This document shows positions 24,827-33,129 of a stretch of 64,000 nt of DNA, one piece after another. The stretch lies in assembly GCF_020905335.1 (NCBI RefSeq), contig NZ_JAJJMN010000002.1:186001-250000 (forward strand), written 5' to 3'. The notes under the pieces were generated by a model. That model made no database searches. It was given only the letters and a program-made list of their open reading frames with translations, and had not been told where the DNA came from. The first letter of the stretch is position 1; each line of letters starts with the position of its first letter. This DNA is from Flavobacterium lipolyticum (GTDB lineage Bacteria; Bacteroidota; Bacteroidia; Flavobacteriales; Flavobacteriaceae). Both the position numbers and the translations under genes were made by a program.

Positions 24827-26230
24827 ATGAGTTCAAATACCTTCATAAACGATAATTTTTTACTTGAAAATAAATTTGCAGAAGAGCTGTATCATAATTA
24901 TTCCAAAAATCAGCCCATCATCGATTATCACAATCATTTGAATCCTCAGTTTATTGCTGAAGATAAAATTTTTGAAAACATTACACAGGTTTGGATCAAT
25001 GGAGATCACTACAAATGGCGTGCGATGCGTACCTTAGGGATCAACGAGCAGTTTGTGACTGGAAACGCTCCTGACAAAGATAAGTTCTTAAACTGGGCCA
25101 AAACGGTTCCATATACTATGCGTAATCCTTTGTACCATTGGACGCACTTAGAGTTGGCGCGTTATTTTGATATTTATGATTTGCTGAATGAAAAATCGGC
25201 AGAGAAAATATACAAGGAAGCAACCGAGAAAATTAATTCTCCGGCTTACAGCACGCAAAATCTGCTTAAAAAAGTAAATGCTGAATTGGTTTGCACGACC
25301 GAAGATCCGATTGACAGTCTTGAGTTTCATCAAAAATTGGCAAAGAATCCAATTGGAACTAAAATGAGTACGGCCTTCAGACCTGATAAAGCGATCTTAA
25401 TTTCCAATGATGGCTATAATGCCTATCTGGACAAATTAGGGGAGGTGTCCGGAGTTGCGATTCATACCTATACTGATTTGTGCAGTGTATTGCGAAACCG
25501 AATTGAGTTCTTTAATCAAAACGGCTGTAAACTTAGTGATCATGGTTTAGACCAGATTTACTTCGAAGAATTTACAGAGAATGAAATTAATAGCATCTTC
25601 AAAAAGAAAAGAGAAAACAGAATTTTAACTCCCGAAGAAGTTTTGAAGTTTCAAAGTGCTGTATTGTTATTCTTGTCCGAAACGTATCACGAGTTTGGAT
25701 GGGTACAGCAATTTCACCTTGGAGCTTTGCGAAACAATAATGCCCGCATGCACCGAATTTTAGGACCTGACACGGGTTGGGATTCTATTGGTGATTATCC
25801 GCAGGCACAAAAACTATCCGGCTTTTTAAATGCCCTGGACAGTAAAGATAAATTGACGAAGACGATTATTTATAATCTAAATCCGGCCGATAACGAAGTG
25901 ATGGCAACCATGATTGGAAATTTTAATGACGGAAGTGTCAGAGGGAAAGTTCAGTTTGGATCGGGATGGTGGTTTTTAGATCAGAAAGACGGAATGACAA
26001 AACAATTAAATGCTCTTTCAAACATGGGTTTAATCAGCTGTTTTGTGGGGATGCTGACAGACTCGAGAAGCTTTTTGTCTTTCCCAAGACATGAGTATTT
26101 CAGACGTATTTTATGTAATCTTTTAGGAGATGAAATCAAACGCGGAGAACTTCCAAATGATATGGAATGGATAGGGAAATTGGTTTCGGATATTTCCTAT
26201 CATAATGCAAAAGAGTATTTTAAATTTTAA
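24827..26230 (+). CDS. uxaC: Glucuronate/galacturonate isomerase
   Basis: 467 residues, full UxaC length. The amidohydrolase-like barrel starts with IIDYHNHLNPQFIAED (HxH metal ligands), and continues with DPIDSLEFHQKL, FHLGALRNNNARM and a C-terminal GMLTDSRSFLSFPRHEYFRR. It isomerises D-galacturonate to D-tagaturonate and D-glucuronate to D-fructuronate. It is the first step of the saturated-uronate branch, 25 bp after kduD. Confidence 0.97.
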   Translation: MSSNTFINDNFLLENKFAEELYHNYSKNQPIIDYHNHLNPQFIAEDKIFENITQVWINGDHYKWRAMRTLGINEQFVTGNAPDKDKFLNWAKTVPYTMRNPLYHWTHLELARYFDIYDLLNEKSAEKIYKEATEKINSPAYSTQNLLKKVNAELVCTTEDPIDSLEFHQKLAKNPIGTKMSTAFRPDKAILISNDGYNAYLDKLGEVSGVAIHTYTDLCSVLRNRIEFFNQNGCKLSDHGLDQIYFEEFTENEINSIFKKKRENRILTPEEVLKFQSAVLLFLSETYHEFGWVQQFHLGALRNNNARMHRILGPDTGWDSIGDYPQAQKLSGFLNALDSKDKLTKTIIYNLNPADNEVMATMIGNFNDGSVRGKVQFGSGWWFLDQKDGMTKQLNALSNMGLISCFVGMLTDSRSFLSFPRHEYFRRILCNLLGDEIKRGELPNDMEWIGKLVSDISYHNAKEYFKF

Positions 26231-26254
26231 GTGAGAAGTTGGATGTTAGATGCC

Positions 26255-26438
26255 AGTCTCAGTTTTCAGTCTCAGTGTGAGACTAAGACTGAGAACTGAG
26301 ACTGAGAACTGAGACTGAGAACTGAGACTGAGAACTGAGACTGAGAACTGAGACTGAGAACTGAGACTGAGAACTGAGACCGAAAACTGAGACTGAGAAC
26401 TGAGACTGAGAACTGAGACCGAAAACTGAGACTGAGAA
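26255..26438. repeat. 13-bp tandem repeat (GAGACTGAGAACT) with hairpin start
   Basis: About twelve copies of a 13-bp unit made of GAGACT plus GAGAACT, with two copies mutated to GAGACCGAAAACT. The left edge (26255-26276, AGTCTCAGTTTTCAGTCTCA) is the inverse of the unit, so a transcript would fold back. It separates uxaC from kdgK inside the operon. Confidence 0.9.
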
Positions 26439-26499
26439 TTTCTAACAATAAGTCTTAAAATTCATTTAATCATTATAATCTGTGGCAAAAAAATATAAT

Positions 26500-27522
26500 A
26501 TGAATAAAGTAGTTGCATTCGGGGAAATTATGTTGCGTCTTTCGACAGAGAGACACTTGCGGTTTTCGCAGGCAAAAGCATTTGGAGCGTCTTATGGAGG
26601 CGGTGAATTTAATGTTTGTGTGTCTTTGGCTAATTATGGTTTGAATGCCGAATTTGTAACAAGATTACCCGAGAATGAAATTGGTGCTTCGGCAGTAAAA
26701 GAAATGCGAAAAATGAATGTAGCGTCCGGAAATGTAGTTTACGGAGGAGAGCGTTTAGGGATCTATTTTCTGGAAACCGGTGCCGGAACACGAGGTAGTA
26801 ATGTGGTTTATGATCGTGCACACAGTTCGATGGCAACTATCGAAAAAGGAATGATTGACTGGGAGAAAGTGCTTGAGGGAGCCAATTGGTTTCACTGGAG
26901 CGGGATCACACCGGCAATCTCCCAAAGTGCCGCTGAAGCCTGTTTAGAAGCAGTTAAAGCAGCTCATAAACTGGGAATTACAATTTCCTGCGATTTGAAT
27001 TACCGATCAAAATTATGGCAATACGGAAAAACACCAAGTGAAGTAATGCCGGAGCTGCTGCAATACAGCAATGTTATTTTAGGAGATATTGATACCGCCT
27101 ATTTTATGCTGGGAATTCCGAAAGTCAATCCGAATTATCAGGATGAGAAATCGCTTCCGGTTTTGTACAGCAAATTGTTTGATTTGATTCCGGGTTTAAA
27201 AATAGCAGCAACAACCCTTAGATATTCCGTAAGTGCGTCACATCAAAGAATAGGAGGGGTTTTATTTGACGGTAAAGCCATTTATCAGGCAGCCGTAAAA
27301 GAAGTGACTCCTGTTGTAGATCGTGTTGGAAGTGGGGATGCTTTCATGGGAGGTTTAATTTACGGATTACAGGAATATCAAAACAACAATCAAAGAGCTT
27401 TAGATTTTGCTGTGGCTGCTTGTTGTTTAAAACATACCATTGCCGGAGATTATAATCTGGTAACCTTAAAAGAAGTTGAAAATATGATAGATGGTGGTGC
27501 TACCGGATTAGTATCTAGATAA
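26500..27522 (+). CDS. kdgK: 2-keto-3-deoxygluconate kinase (PfkB family)
   Basis: 340 residues. The PfkB kinase N-terminus VVAFGEIMLRLS is followed by the sugar-binding GGGEFNVCVSLANYG and C-terminal catalytic DRVGSGDAFMGG. It phosphorylates KDG, where both uronate branches meet, to KDPG. The start is placed at ATG 26500: an upstream GTG at 26482 in frame comes from the dispersed repeat phrase 'aatctgtggcaaaaa' and would add MAKKYN. It is followed 11 bp later by the aldolase. Confidence 0.92.
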   Translation: MNKVVAFGEIMLRLSTERHLRFSQAKAFGASYGGGEFNVCVSLANYGLNAEFVTRLPENEIGASAVKEMRKMNVASGNVVYGGERLGIYFLETGAGTRGSNVVYDRAHSSMATIEKGMIDWEKVLEGANWFHWSGITPAISQSAAEACLEAVKAAHKLGITISCDLNYRSKLWQYGKTPSEVMPELLQYSNVILGDIDTAYFMLGIPKVNPNYQDEKSLPVLYSKLFDLIPGLKIAATTLRYSVSASHQRIGGVLFDGKAIYQAAVKEVTPVVDRVGSGDAFMGGLIYGLQEYQNNNQRALDFAVAACCLKHTIAGDYNLVTLKEVENMIDGGATGLVSR

Positions 27523-27533
27523 TTGATTTAAAT

Positions 27534-28205
27534 ATGGCAAAATATTCAAGAATTGAAGTGGCATTAACGATGAAAGAGAACGGAATGGTTCCGTTATTTT
27601 TTCATTCAGATATCGAAATAAGTAAAAAAGTGCTAAAAGCCTGCTATGATGGTGGCGCAAGATTAATGGAGTTTACCAGCAGAGGAGATTTTGCCCATGA
27701 AGTTTTCGGAGCATTAAACAAGTATGCTTTGGCAGAATTACCGGGAATGATGCTTGGTGTTGGTTCTATTACTGATGCGGCTTCAGCATCCTTGTACATG
27801 AGCTTGGGAGCGAATTTTATTGTGACTCCGGTTTTTAGAGAAGATATTGCAATTGCCTGTAATCGACGAAAAGTACTTTGGTCTCCGGGCTGCGGAACAC
27901 TTACCGAAATCGCAAGAGCCGAAGAATTAGGCTGTGAAATTGTAAAATTGTTTCCGGGTGATATTTACGGACCTGAATTTATCAAAGCTATAAAAGGCCC
28001 ATGTCCGTGGACGAATATTATGCCAACAGGTGGAGTTTTGCCAACAGTTGATAGTCTGACTTCGTGGTTTAGTGCGGGAGCAACCTGCGTGGGAATTGGA
28101 TCACAGTTAATTTCAAAAGAGATATTAGAGCAACAGGATTATGACGGATTAAAAACAAAAGTTAGTCAGGTTCTGGATATTATAAAAAGTATTAAAAATA
28201 AATAA
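27534..28205 (+). CDS. kdgA: KHG/KDPG aldolase
   Basis: 223 residues, class I aldolase of the Eda family. The Glu base lies in GARLMEFTSRGDF, the phosphate-binding and Schiff-base region is GCEIVKLFPGD (Lys ~132), and IMPTGGV precedes the final strand. It splits 2-keto-3-deoxy-6-phosphogluconate into pyruvate and glyceraldehyde-3-phosphate, the last step of both branches. It lies in the operon directly after kdgK. Confidence 0.95.
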   Translation: MAKYSRIEVALTMKENGMVPLFFHSDIEISKKVLKACYDGGARLMEFTSRGDFAHEVFGALNKYALAELPGMMLGVGSITDAASASLYMSLGANFIVTPVFREDIAIACNRRKVLWSPGCGTLTEIARAEELGCEIVKLFPGDIYGPEFIKAIKGPCPWTNIMPTGGVLPTVDSLTSWFSAGATCVGIGSQLISKEILEQQDYDGLKTKVSQVLDIIKSIKNK

Positions 28206-28269
28206 GGGTAATCATATAGGTCCTTATTTAACATGCGTTTTTTTTAGATTTTAGAAATTGTAATTGAGC

Positions 28270-28336
28270 ATTACGCTTGATAAATGAATCTTGTGAGTCC
28301 TCACAGCAAGATTTGTTTTCCTCACACAAGTGTAAT
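28270..28336 (+). other. Nested hairpin leader before uxaB
   Basis: ATTACGCTTG (28270-28279) pairs with CAAGTGTAAT (28327-28336), enclosing AATCTTG (28287-28293) with CAAGATT (28307-28313). It fills much of the 214-bp gap between kdgA and uxaB, and could be an mRNA processing or attenuation structure inside the operon. Confidence 0.45.
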
Positions 28337-28419
28337 GTTTCTTTTACAGTGAGAGGAAATAATCAGAGATAAATAAGGTATTAAACGTGATTATTGATAA
28401 CACTTTAAGAGAAAAAGTA

Positions 28420-29886
28420 ATGGAAAAATTAAACAGAGTGAGCTCAGGGCTTTCAGAAAAACTTCCTATAAAAATAGTTCAATTTGGAGAAGGTAACTTT
28501 TTAAGAGCCTTTGTAGAATATGCTTTTCAAAAATTAAATCAGGAAGCTGGTTTTAATGCAGGAATTGCCGTAGTACAGCCTATCGACAGAGGTTTGGTGA
28601 ACATGATTAATGCTCAGGACGGATTGTATACCTTATTCATGAAAGGAGTTAAAAAAGGAGAAGAGATTCAGGAAAAAGAATTGATTTCCAATATCGTAAA
28701 AGCAATTGATCCTTATGCATCTTTTCAGGAGTATCTGGCTTTGGCCAGAGAAGAAGAATTGGCTTTTATCATTTCAAATACAACCGAAGCAGGTATAGAA
28801 TACATCGAATCCGATCAGTTGAGTATGCAGCCTCCGGTTTCCTTTCCGGCTAAATTAACGGTGCTTTTATATGAGAGATTCAAGCATTTTAAAGGAGCGG
28901 CAGATAAAGCATTAACGATTATTCCTTGCGAATTAATCAATTACAATTCAGATACTTTAAAAGAAATTATTTTAAAATATTGTGCTGATTGGAAATTAGA
29001 AAATGAATTTGTTTTCTGGTTGACAACTAGTTGTTCTTTTCATAATACATTAGTAGACAGAATTGTACCGGGCTATCCGAAAGACCAAATTGAAGAGTAC
29101 AACAGTCAGTTGGATTATAAAGACGATTTGATTGTAAGTGCCGAAAGTTTCTTTTTGTGGGTAATTGAAGGAGATGATAAACTGAAAGCAAAACTTCCGT
29201 TTGAAAAAACAGCGCTGGATGTAAAAATCGTAGCCGACATGCAGCCGTATCGTACACGTAAAGTGAGAATTCTTAATGGAGCACATACTGCTATGGTTCC
29301 TTTCTCAATGCTTTATGGCAACGAGACTGTAAAAGAAACCGTTGATAATGCTTTTACCGGTGATTTTGTAAACAAAGCTGTTTTTGAAGAGATCAATGAA
29401 ACGCTGAACATGGATAAAGCAGAATTGGCGAGTTTCTCTGAAGAAATTCTGGACCGTTTTAGAAACCCGTTTATCAAGCATTTACTGTCTTCAATTGCAT
29501 TAAACTCGATTTCAAAATTTAAAGTGCGCGTATTACCTAGTTTAACGGGATATGTAGATATTCATCAAAAACTTCCGGTTCATTTAACGTTTGCTTTTGC
29601 TGCTTTGATCCGTTTTTACAAAGGAAGTTGGAAGGGTGAGGTTTTACCAATTAATGATAGTGAGGATATTGTTTCTTTTTTTGAAAGTCTTTGGAAATCG
29701 GATGATTATGAAAAAATAGCACGATTGACTTTGCAGAATAAAAGCTTCTGGGACGAAGATTTAACACTGGTGCCGGGATTAACAAAAGCAATTACAGCCG
29801 CATTGGAAGAAATTGATGCAAACGGAATTGAAAATGGTTTTACCAATTTTCAAAAACAAATAAATAATATAACTCAGAAAGTTTAG
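28420..29886 (+). CDS. uxaB: Tagaturonate reductase
   Basis: 488 residues from ATG 28420. A GTG at 28387 in frame is possible but adds eleven residues not expected for UxaB. It belongs to the mannitol dehydrogenase superfamily: Rossmann segment IVQFGEGNFLRAFVEYAF and catalytic block RKVRILNGAHTAMVP, with the conserved Lys/Asn/His arrangement. It reduces D-tagaturonate to D-altronate with NADH. Its stop is 2 bp before uxaA, so the two are translationally close. Confidence 0.94.
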   Translation: MEKLNRVSSGLSEKLPIKIVQFGEGNFLRAFVEYAFQKLNQEAGFNAGIAVVQPIDRGLVNMINAQDGLYTLFMKGVKKGEEIQEKELISNIVKAIDPYASFQEYLALAREEELAFIISNTTEAGIEYIESDQLSMQPPVSFPAKLTVLLYERFKHFKGAADKALTIIPCELINYNSDTLKEIILKYCADWKLENEFVFWLTTSCSFHNTLVDRIVPGYPKDQIEEYNSQLDYKDDLIVSAESFFLWVIEGDDKLKAKLPFEKTALDVKIVADMQPYRTRKVRILNGAHTAMVPFSMLYGNETVKETVDNAFTGDFVNKAVFEEINETLNMDKAELASFSEEILDRFRNPFIKHLLSSIALNSISKFKVRVLPSLTGYVDIHQKLPVHLTFAFAALIRFYKGSWKGEVLPINDSEDIVSFFESLWKSDDYEKIARLTLQNKSFWDEDLTLVPGLTKAITAALEEIDANGIENGFTNFQKQINNITQKV

Positions 29887-29888
29887 TT

Positions 29889-31511
29889 ATGGCAACGCAA
29901 AAAAAATTAATAAAAGTTCATCCTACAGATAATGTAGCAGTAGCTTTGGTAAATCTTTCAGCAGGTGAGGTGATTGATTTTGAAGGTTCGGCTGTTACTG
30001 TTGAGAGTGATGTGAAGATGAAGCATAAAATCGCGATGGTTCCTTTTAACACAGGAGACAGGATTATTATGTATGGAGTTCTGGTAGGAAAGGCGAGTGC
30101 TAAAATTGAAAAAGGAGGTTTGCTTTCTACGGCTAACGTAAAACACGAAAGTGATAAAGTAACCGGAAAAACAGAAACGATTGGCTGGACGGCTCCCAAT
30201 ATTGAGAAGTGGAAAGACAGAACTTTCATGGGTTATCACAGAGAAGACGGACAAGTTGGAACCGAGAATGTATGGCTGTTTTTTCCGTTAGTATTTTGCG
30301 AAAACAGAAACATCGAAATTCTAAAAGATATTTTCGAAAAAGAATTAATGAAGCCCAAAGAGAACGATTATCAATTGTTACTTCGTTCTTTGGTTAAATC
30401 AGAAACCGGTGGAGCCGGAAATGAAGCCGCTTCAAACGATGCCAATTTATTCAATAACATTGAAGTAAAATTCATCACACATCAAGGTGGTTGTGGAGGT
30501 ATTCGTCAGGATTCGCATAGTCTGGCTAAATTATTGGCAGGATATGTAAACAATCCAAACGTGGCCGGAGCAACTGTATTGAGTCTGGGTTGTCAGAACC
30601 TGCAAATTCAAATCTTTAAAGATGCTTTAGATGCGATAAATCCAAACAGTAAAAAACCGGTTTTGATTTACGATCAACAGCAAATCGGGACAATCGAAGC
30701 CATGCTGAGCAGTGTGGTAAAAGATACGTTTGAAGCCATTAAAAAAGCAAACGAAGTACAAAGAACTCCGGCACCTTTATCCAAACTAAAAATAGGTTTA
30801 GAGTGTGGTGGATCTGATGGATTCTCCGGAATTTCGGCTAACCCGACATTAGGGGTGACTTCAGATTTACTGGCTGCTTTAGGAGGAACTACAATACTTT
30901 CAGAGTTTCCGGAATTGTGTGGAGTAGAGCAGGAATTAGTCAACCGCTGTGTAGAAGAGGAAAGTGGAGAACGCTTTTTAGAATTAATGAAATGGTATGA
31001 AAAAACCGTGGTAGATGCCGGTTCAGGTTTTGATATGAATCCTTCTCCGGGTAATATCAAAGACGGATTAATTACCGATGCCATGAAATCAGCAGGAGCC
31101 GCTAAAAAAGGAGGGACATCACCAATTACCGGTGTTTTCGACTATGGTGAATACATTTCGAAACCGGGATTAACGCTGCTTTGTACCCCTGGAAATGATG
31201 TGGAGTGTACAACGGCAATGGTAGGTTCGGGAGCCAATATGGTATTGTTTACCACTGGTTTAGGTACTCCGACAGGAAATCCGATTGCACCTGTAGTGAA
31301 AATTTCGTCTAACACCGACCTGGCTAAAAAGATGTCCGATATTATTGATATTGACACTGGCGGTATTATCACAGGAGAAAAATCCATCGACGAAATGGCT
31401 GATGAAATGTTGGAGTTTATCATCGATGTTGCCAGCGGCACGATTAAAACTAAGGCGGCAATCTTAAATCAAAACGATTTTATTCCCTGGAAGAGAGGGG
31501 TTTCACTTTAA
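29889..31511 (+). CDS. uxaA: Altronate dehydratase
   Basis: 540 residues. An N-terminal SAF-like domain (HPTDNVAVALVNLSAGEVI) is fused to the large UxaA domain with GGCGGIRQDS, GLECGGSDGFSG and the C-terminal LCTPGNDVECTTAMVGSGAN. It is an iron-dependent enzyme dehydrating D-altronate to KDG. It is the last gene of the catabolic operon and is followed by a strong terminator. Confidence 0.97.
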   Translation: MATQKKLIKVHPTDNVAVALVNLSAGEVIDFEGSAVTVESDVKMKHKIAMVPFNTGDRIIMYGVLVGKASAKIEKGGLLSTANVKHESDKVTGKTETIGWTAPNIEKWKDRTFMGYHREDGQVGTENVWLFFPLVFCENRNIEILKDIFEKELMKPKENDYQLLLRSLVKSETGGAGNEAASNDANLFNNIEVKFITHQGGCGGIRQDSHSLAKLLAGYVNNPNVAGATVLSLGCQNLQIQIFKDALDAINPNSKKPVLIYDQQQIGTIEAMLSSVVKDTFEAIKKANEVQRTPAPLSKLKIGLECGGSDGFSGISANPTLGVTSDLLAALGGTTILSEFPELCGVEQELVNRCVEEESGERFLELMKWYEKTVVDAGSGFDMNPSPGNIKDGLITDAMKSAGAAKKGGTSPITGVFDYGEYISKPGLTLLCTPGNDVECTTAMVGSGANMVLFTTGLGTPTGNPIAPVVKISSNTDLAKKMSDIIDIDTGGIITGEKSIDEMADEMLEFIIDVASGTIKTKAAILNQNDFIPWKRGVSL

Positions 31512-31548
31512 GTTTATTTAAATTGGATTTATAAATGATAAAAAAAAG

Positions 31549-31590
31549 AACCCTAAAATCAATAAATGAATTGATTTTTAGGGTTTTATT
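31549..31590 (+). terminator. Terminator of the kdu/uxa operon
   Basis: AACCCTAAAATCAAT (31549-31563) pairs with ATTGATTTTTAGGGTT (31570-31585) in a 15-bp stem with a U-G pair, followed by a T-rich tail. Confidence 0.9.
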
Positions 31591-31627
31591 GTTTTTTTTA
31601 GCAATATTTATAGTAATCCATCCAGCT

Positions 31628-31758
31628 TGTCATTTCGACCGAAGGGAGACTCGAGCGATAGCGAACAGGCGAAGCAAATCACACTCGCTTATCGACAAAG
31701 ATTGGCGACATTCTTTGCGGAGTCTCTAATGTGATTTCTCCCTTCGGTCGAAATGACA
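31628..31758. mobile_element. MITE-like inverted-repeat element, copy 3 (reverse orientation)
   Basis: 131 bp with perfect 22-bp terminal inverted repeats, left TGTCATTTCGACCGAAGGGA plus GA at 31628-31649 and its inverse at 31737-31758. The interior is the inverse of copies at 1953-2093 and 2171-2312. It sits between the converging ends of uxaA and the LacI gene. Confidence 0.8.
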
Positions 31759-31790
31759 GGAAAAGTAAACTTTGTGTGTTCTGATCCTGT

Positions 31791-32825
31791 TTAAGAAGAA
31801 GATGTTGTTCTGCTGGAAGATTTACGAATGTGTAATTCTGGAGCAAGAACTACCTTTTTTTCTATTTTAATCGTCTCCGTTTTATCGACCTGTTCCAGAA
31901 AAACACGAGCAGACATTTTTCCCATTTCAAGCGGAGACTGATCTACAGAAGTAATCGATAATTCCATAAATTTCGTGAAAGGCTCATTACTGAAACCCGC
32001 TACGCAAAATTCTTTAGGAATACTGACATTTCTTTCTTTTAGTTCCTGAATAGCACCTAAAGCAGCAAAATCACTTGATGAAAATATAGCATCAGGAGGT
32101 GTTTCCAACTGAAGTAAAAGCTCTATGGCCTGCTTTCCGTGGTCAACGGTACTTTTTACAGGAATGACATATTTTTCGTCAAATGTTATTCCATGGTCTA
32201 ATAAAGCCTGTTTGTATCCTAAAAATCGGTTTTTAAAGATTTCAAGCGACTGATCTCCTGATAAGTGAGCAATATTTCTACAGCCTTCATCAATTAAATG
32301 TTTAGTCGTTTGGTAACCGCCTCTAAAGTCATTTATGGTTACAGAACTCACTCCGTCAATATGTTTGCTTCTGTCGAAAAAGATAAGCGGAACATTTTTT
32401 TGCAAAACATATTGAAAAGCACCGTCATTTTCTCCCGTTACATCGGTAACCGACATGATGATACCGTCTACCTGGGCATCTATTAAAGTATATAAGTTTT
32501 CGTTTTCTCTTTTCGGATTTTCGTGTGTCTGGCAAATAATTACCTGATAACCATGTGGGTGAAGTTCTTCTTCTATTCCTCGGATAACCGAAGCGAAAAA
32601 GTTGCTGTCGATACGCGGAACTATAACGCCAATATTATTACTTCGGCCGCTTTTTAATGCTAGCGCCAGCTTATTTTGCTTATAGTTCATTGAAGCCGCA
32701 GTTTTAATAACCAACTCGCGCGTGCTCTCTTTTATTTTCGGATTATTGTTTAATGCCCGCGAAACGGTAGCAGCGGTGATATTTAATTTTTCGGCAATAT
32801 CGTAAATGGTTATCTTTTCGCTCAT
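31791..32825 (-). CDS. LacI-family repressor of the pectin locus
   Basis: 344 residues. The N-terminal helix-turn-helix (ITIYDIAEKLNITAATVSRALNNNP, residues ~4-28) and hinge are followed by a periplasmic-binding-protein-like effector domain (NNIGVIVPRIDSNFFASVIRGIEEELHPHGYQVII...). It lies between the catabolic operon and the polysaccharide operon. The TGnAATCGATTACA palindrome has the CG-centred form typical of LacI operators and occurs at three locus promoters. The inducer is probably KDG or a related keto-uronate, by analogy with other pectin regulators; that is inference. Confidence 0.93.
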   Translation of the reverse strand: MSEKITIYDIAEKLNITAATVSRALNNNPKIKESTRELVIKTAASMNYKQNKLALALKSGRSNNIGVIVPRIDSNFFASVIRGIEEELHPHGYQVIICQTHENPKRENENLYTLIDAQVDGIIMSVTDVTGENDGAFQYVLQKNVPLIFFDRSKHIDGVSSVTINDFRGGYQTTKHLIDEGCRNIAHLSGDQSLEIFKNRFLGYKQALLDHGITFDEKYVIPVKSTVDHGKQAIELLLQLETPPDAIFSSSDFAALGAIQELKERNVSIPKEFCVAGFSNEPFTKFMELSITSVDQSPLEMGKMSARVFLEQVDKTETIKIEKKVVLAPELHIRKSSSRTTSSS

Positions 32826-32854
32826 TAAAAATGGTTTTTCATATTTATCTCTGA

Positions 32855-32903
32855 CAAAAATACATTTTTTTTTATAACGTTTTACATATTGTTATCGATT
32901 ACC
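32855..32903 (-). promoter_or_regulatory. LacI gene promoter with two operator-like sites
   Basis: TATTTTTG on the minus strand (32862-32855) is an exact -7 box. Upstream lie TATAACGTTTTACA (32873-32886) and TGTTATCGATTACC (32890-32903). The latter differs from the locus palindrome at two positions. Autoregulation is likely but inferred. Confidence 0.55.
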
Positions 32904-33022
32904 ATAATTTATAATTAAAACGATTTCGATTCTACAATGATAATAAATTATCTAATTTTTTACATTAACTGTAATTATATTCCGTAATAAAAATTAAATA
33001 TATAATTAATTTTCAAATAAAT

Positions 33023-33067
33023 TTGGTGCATTAAAACTATTTTTCTACTTTCGTGTAATCGATTACA
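33023..33067 (+). promoter_or_regulatory. GH28-susCD promoter with perfect LacI operator
   Basis: TTG (33023-33025), 20 bp, TACTTTCG (33046-33053; one base off TAnnTTTG), then the perfect palindrome TGTAATCGATTACA (33054-33067). The architecture equals that of the exuT and kduI promoters. Confidence 0.8.
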
Positions 33068-33129
33068 TAGTTACACTGTTTTGTAAATCAATCCTAAAAT
33101 AGAATAACATGATTACAGGGAAAGTTAGA

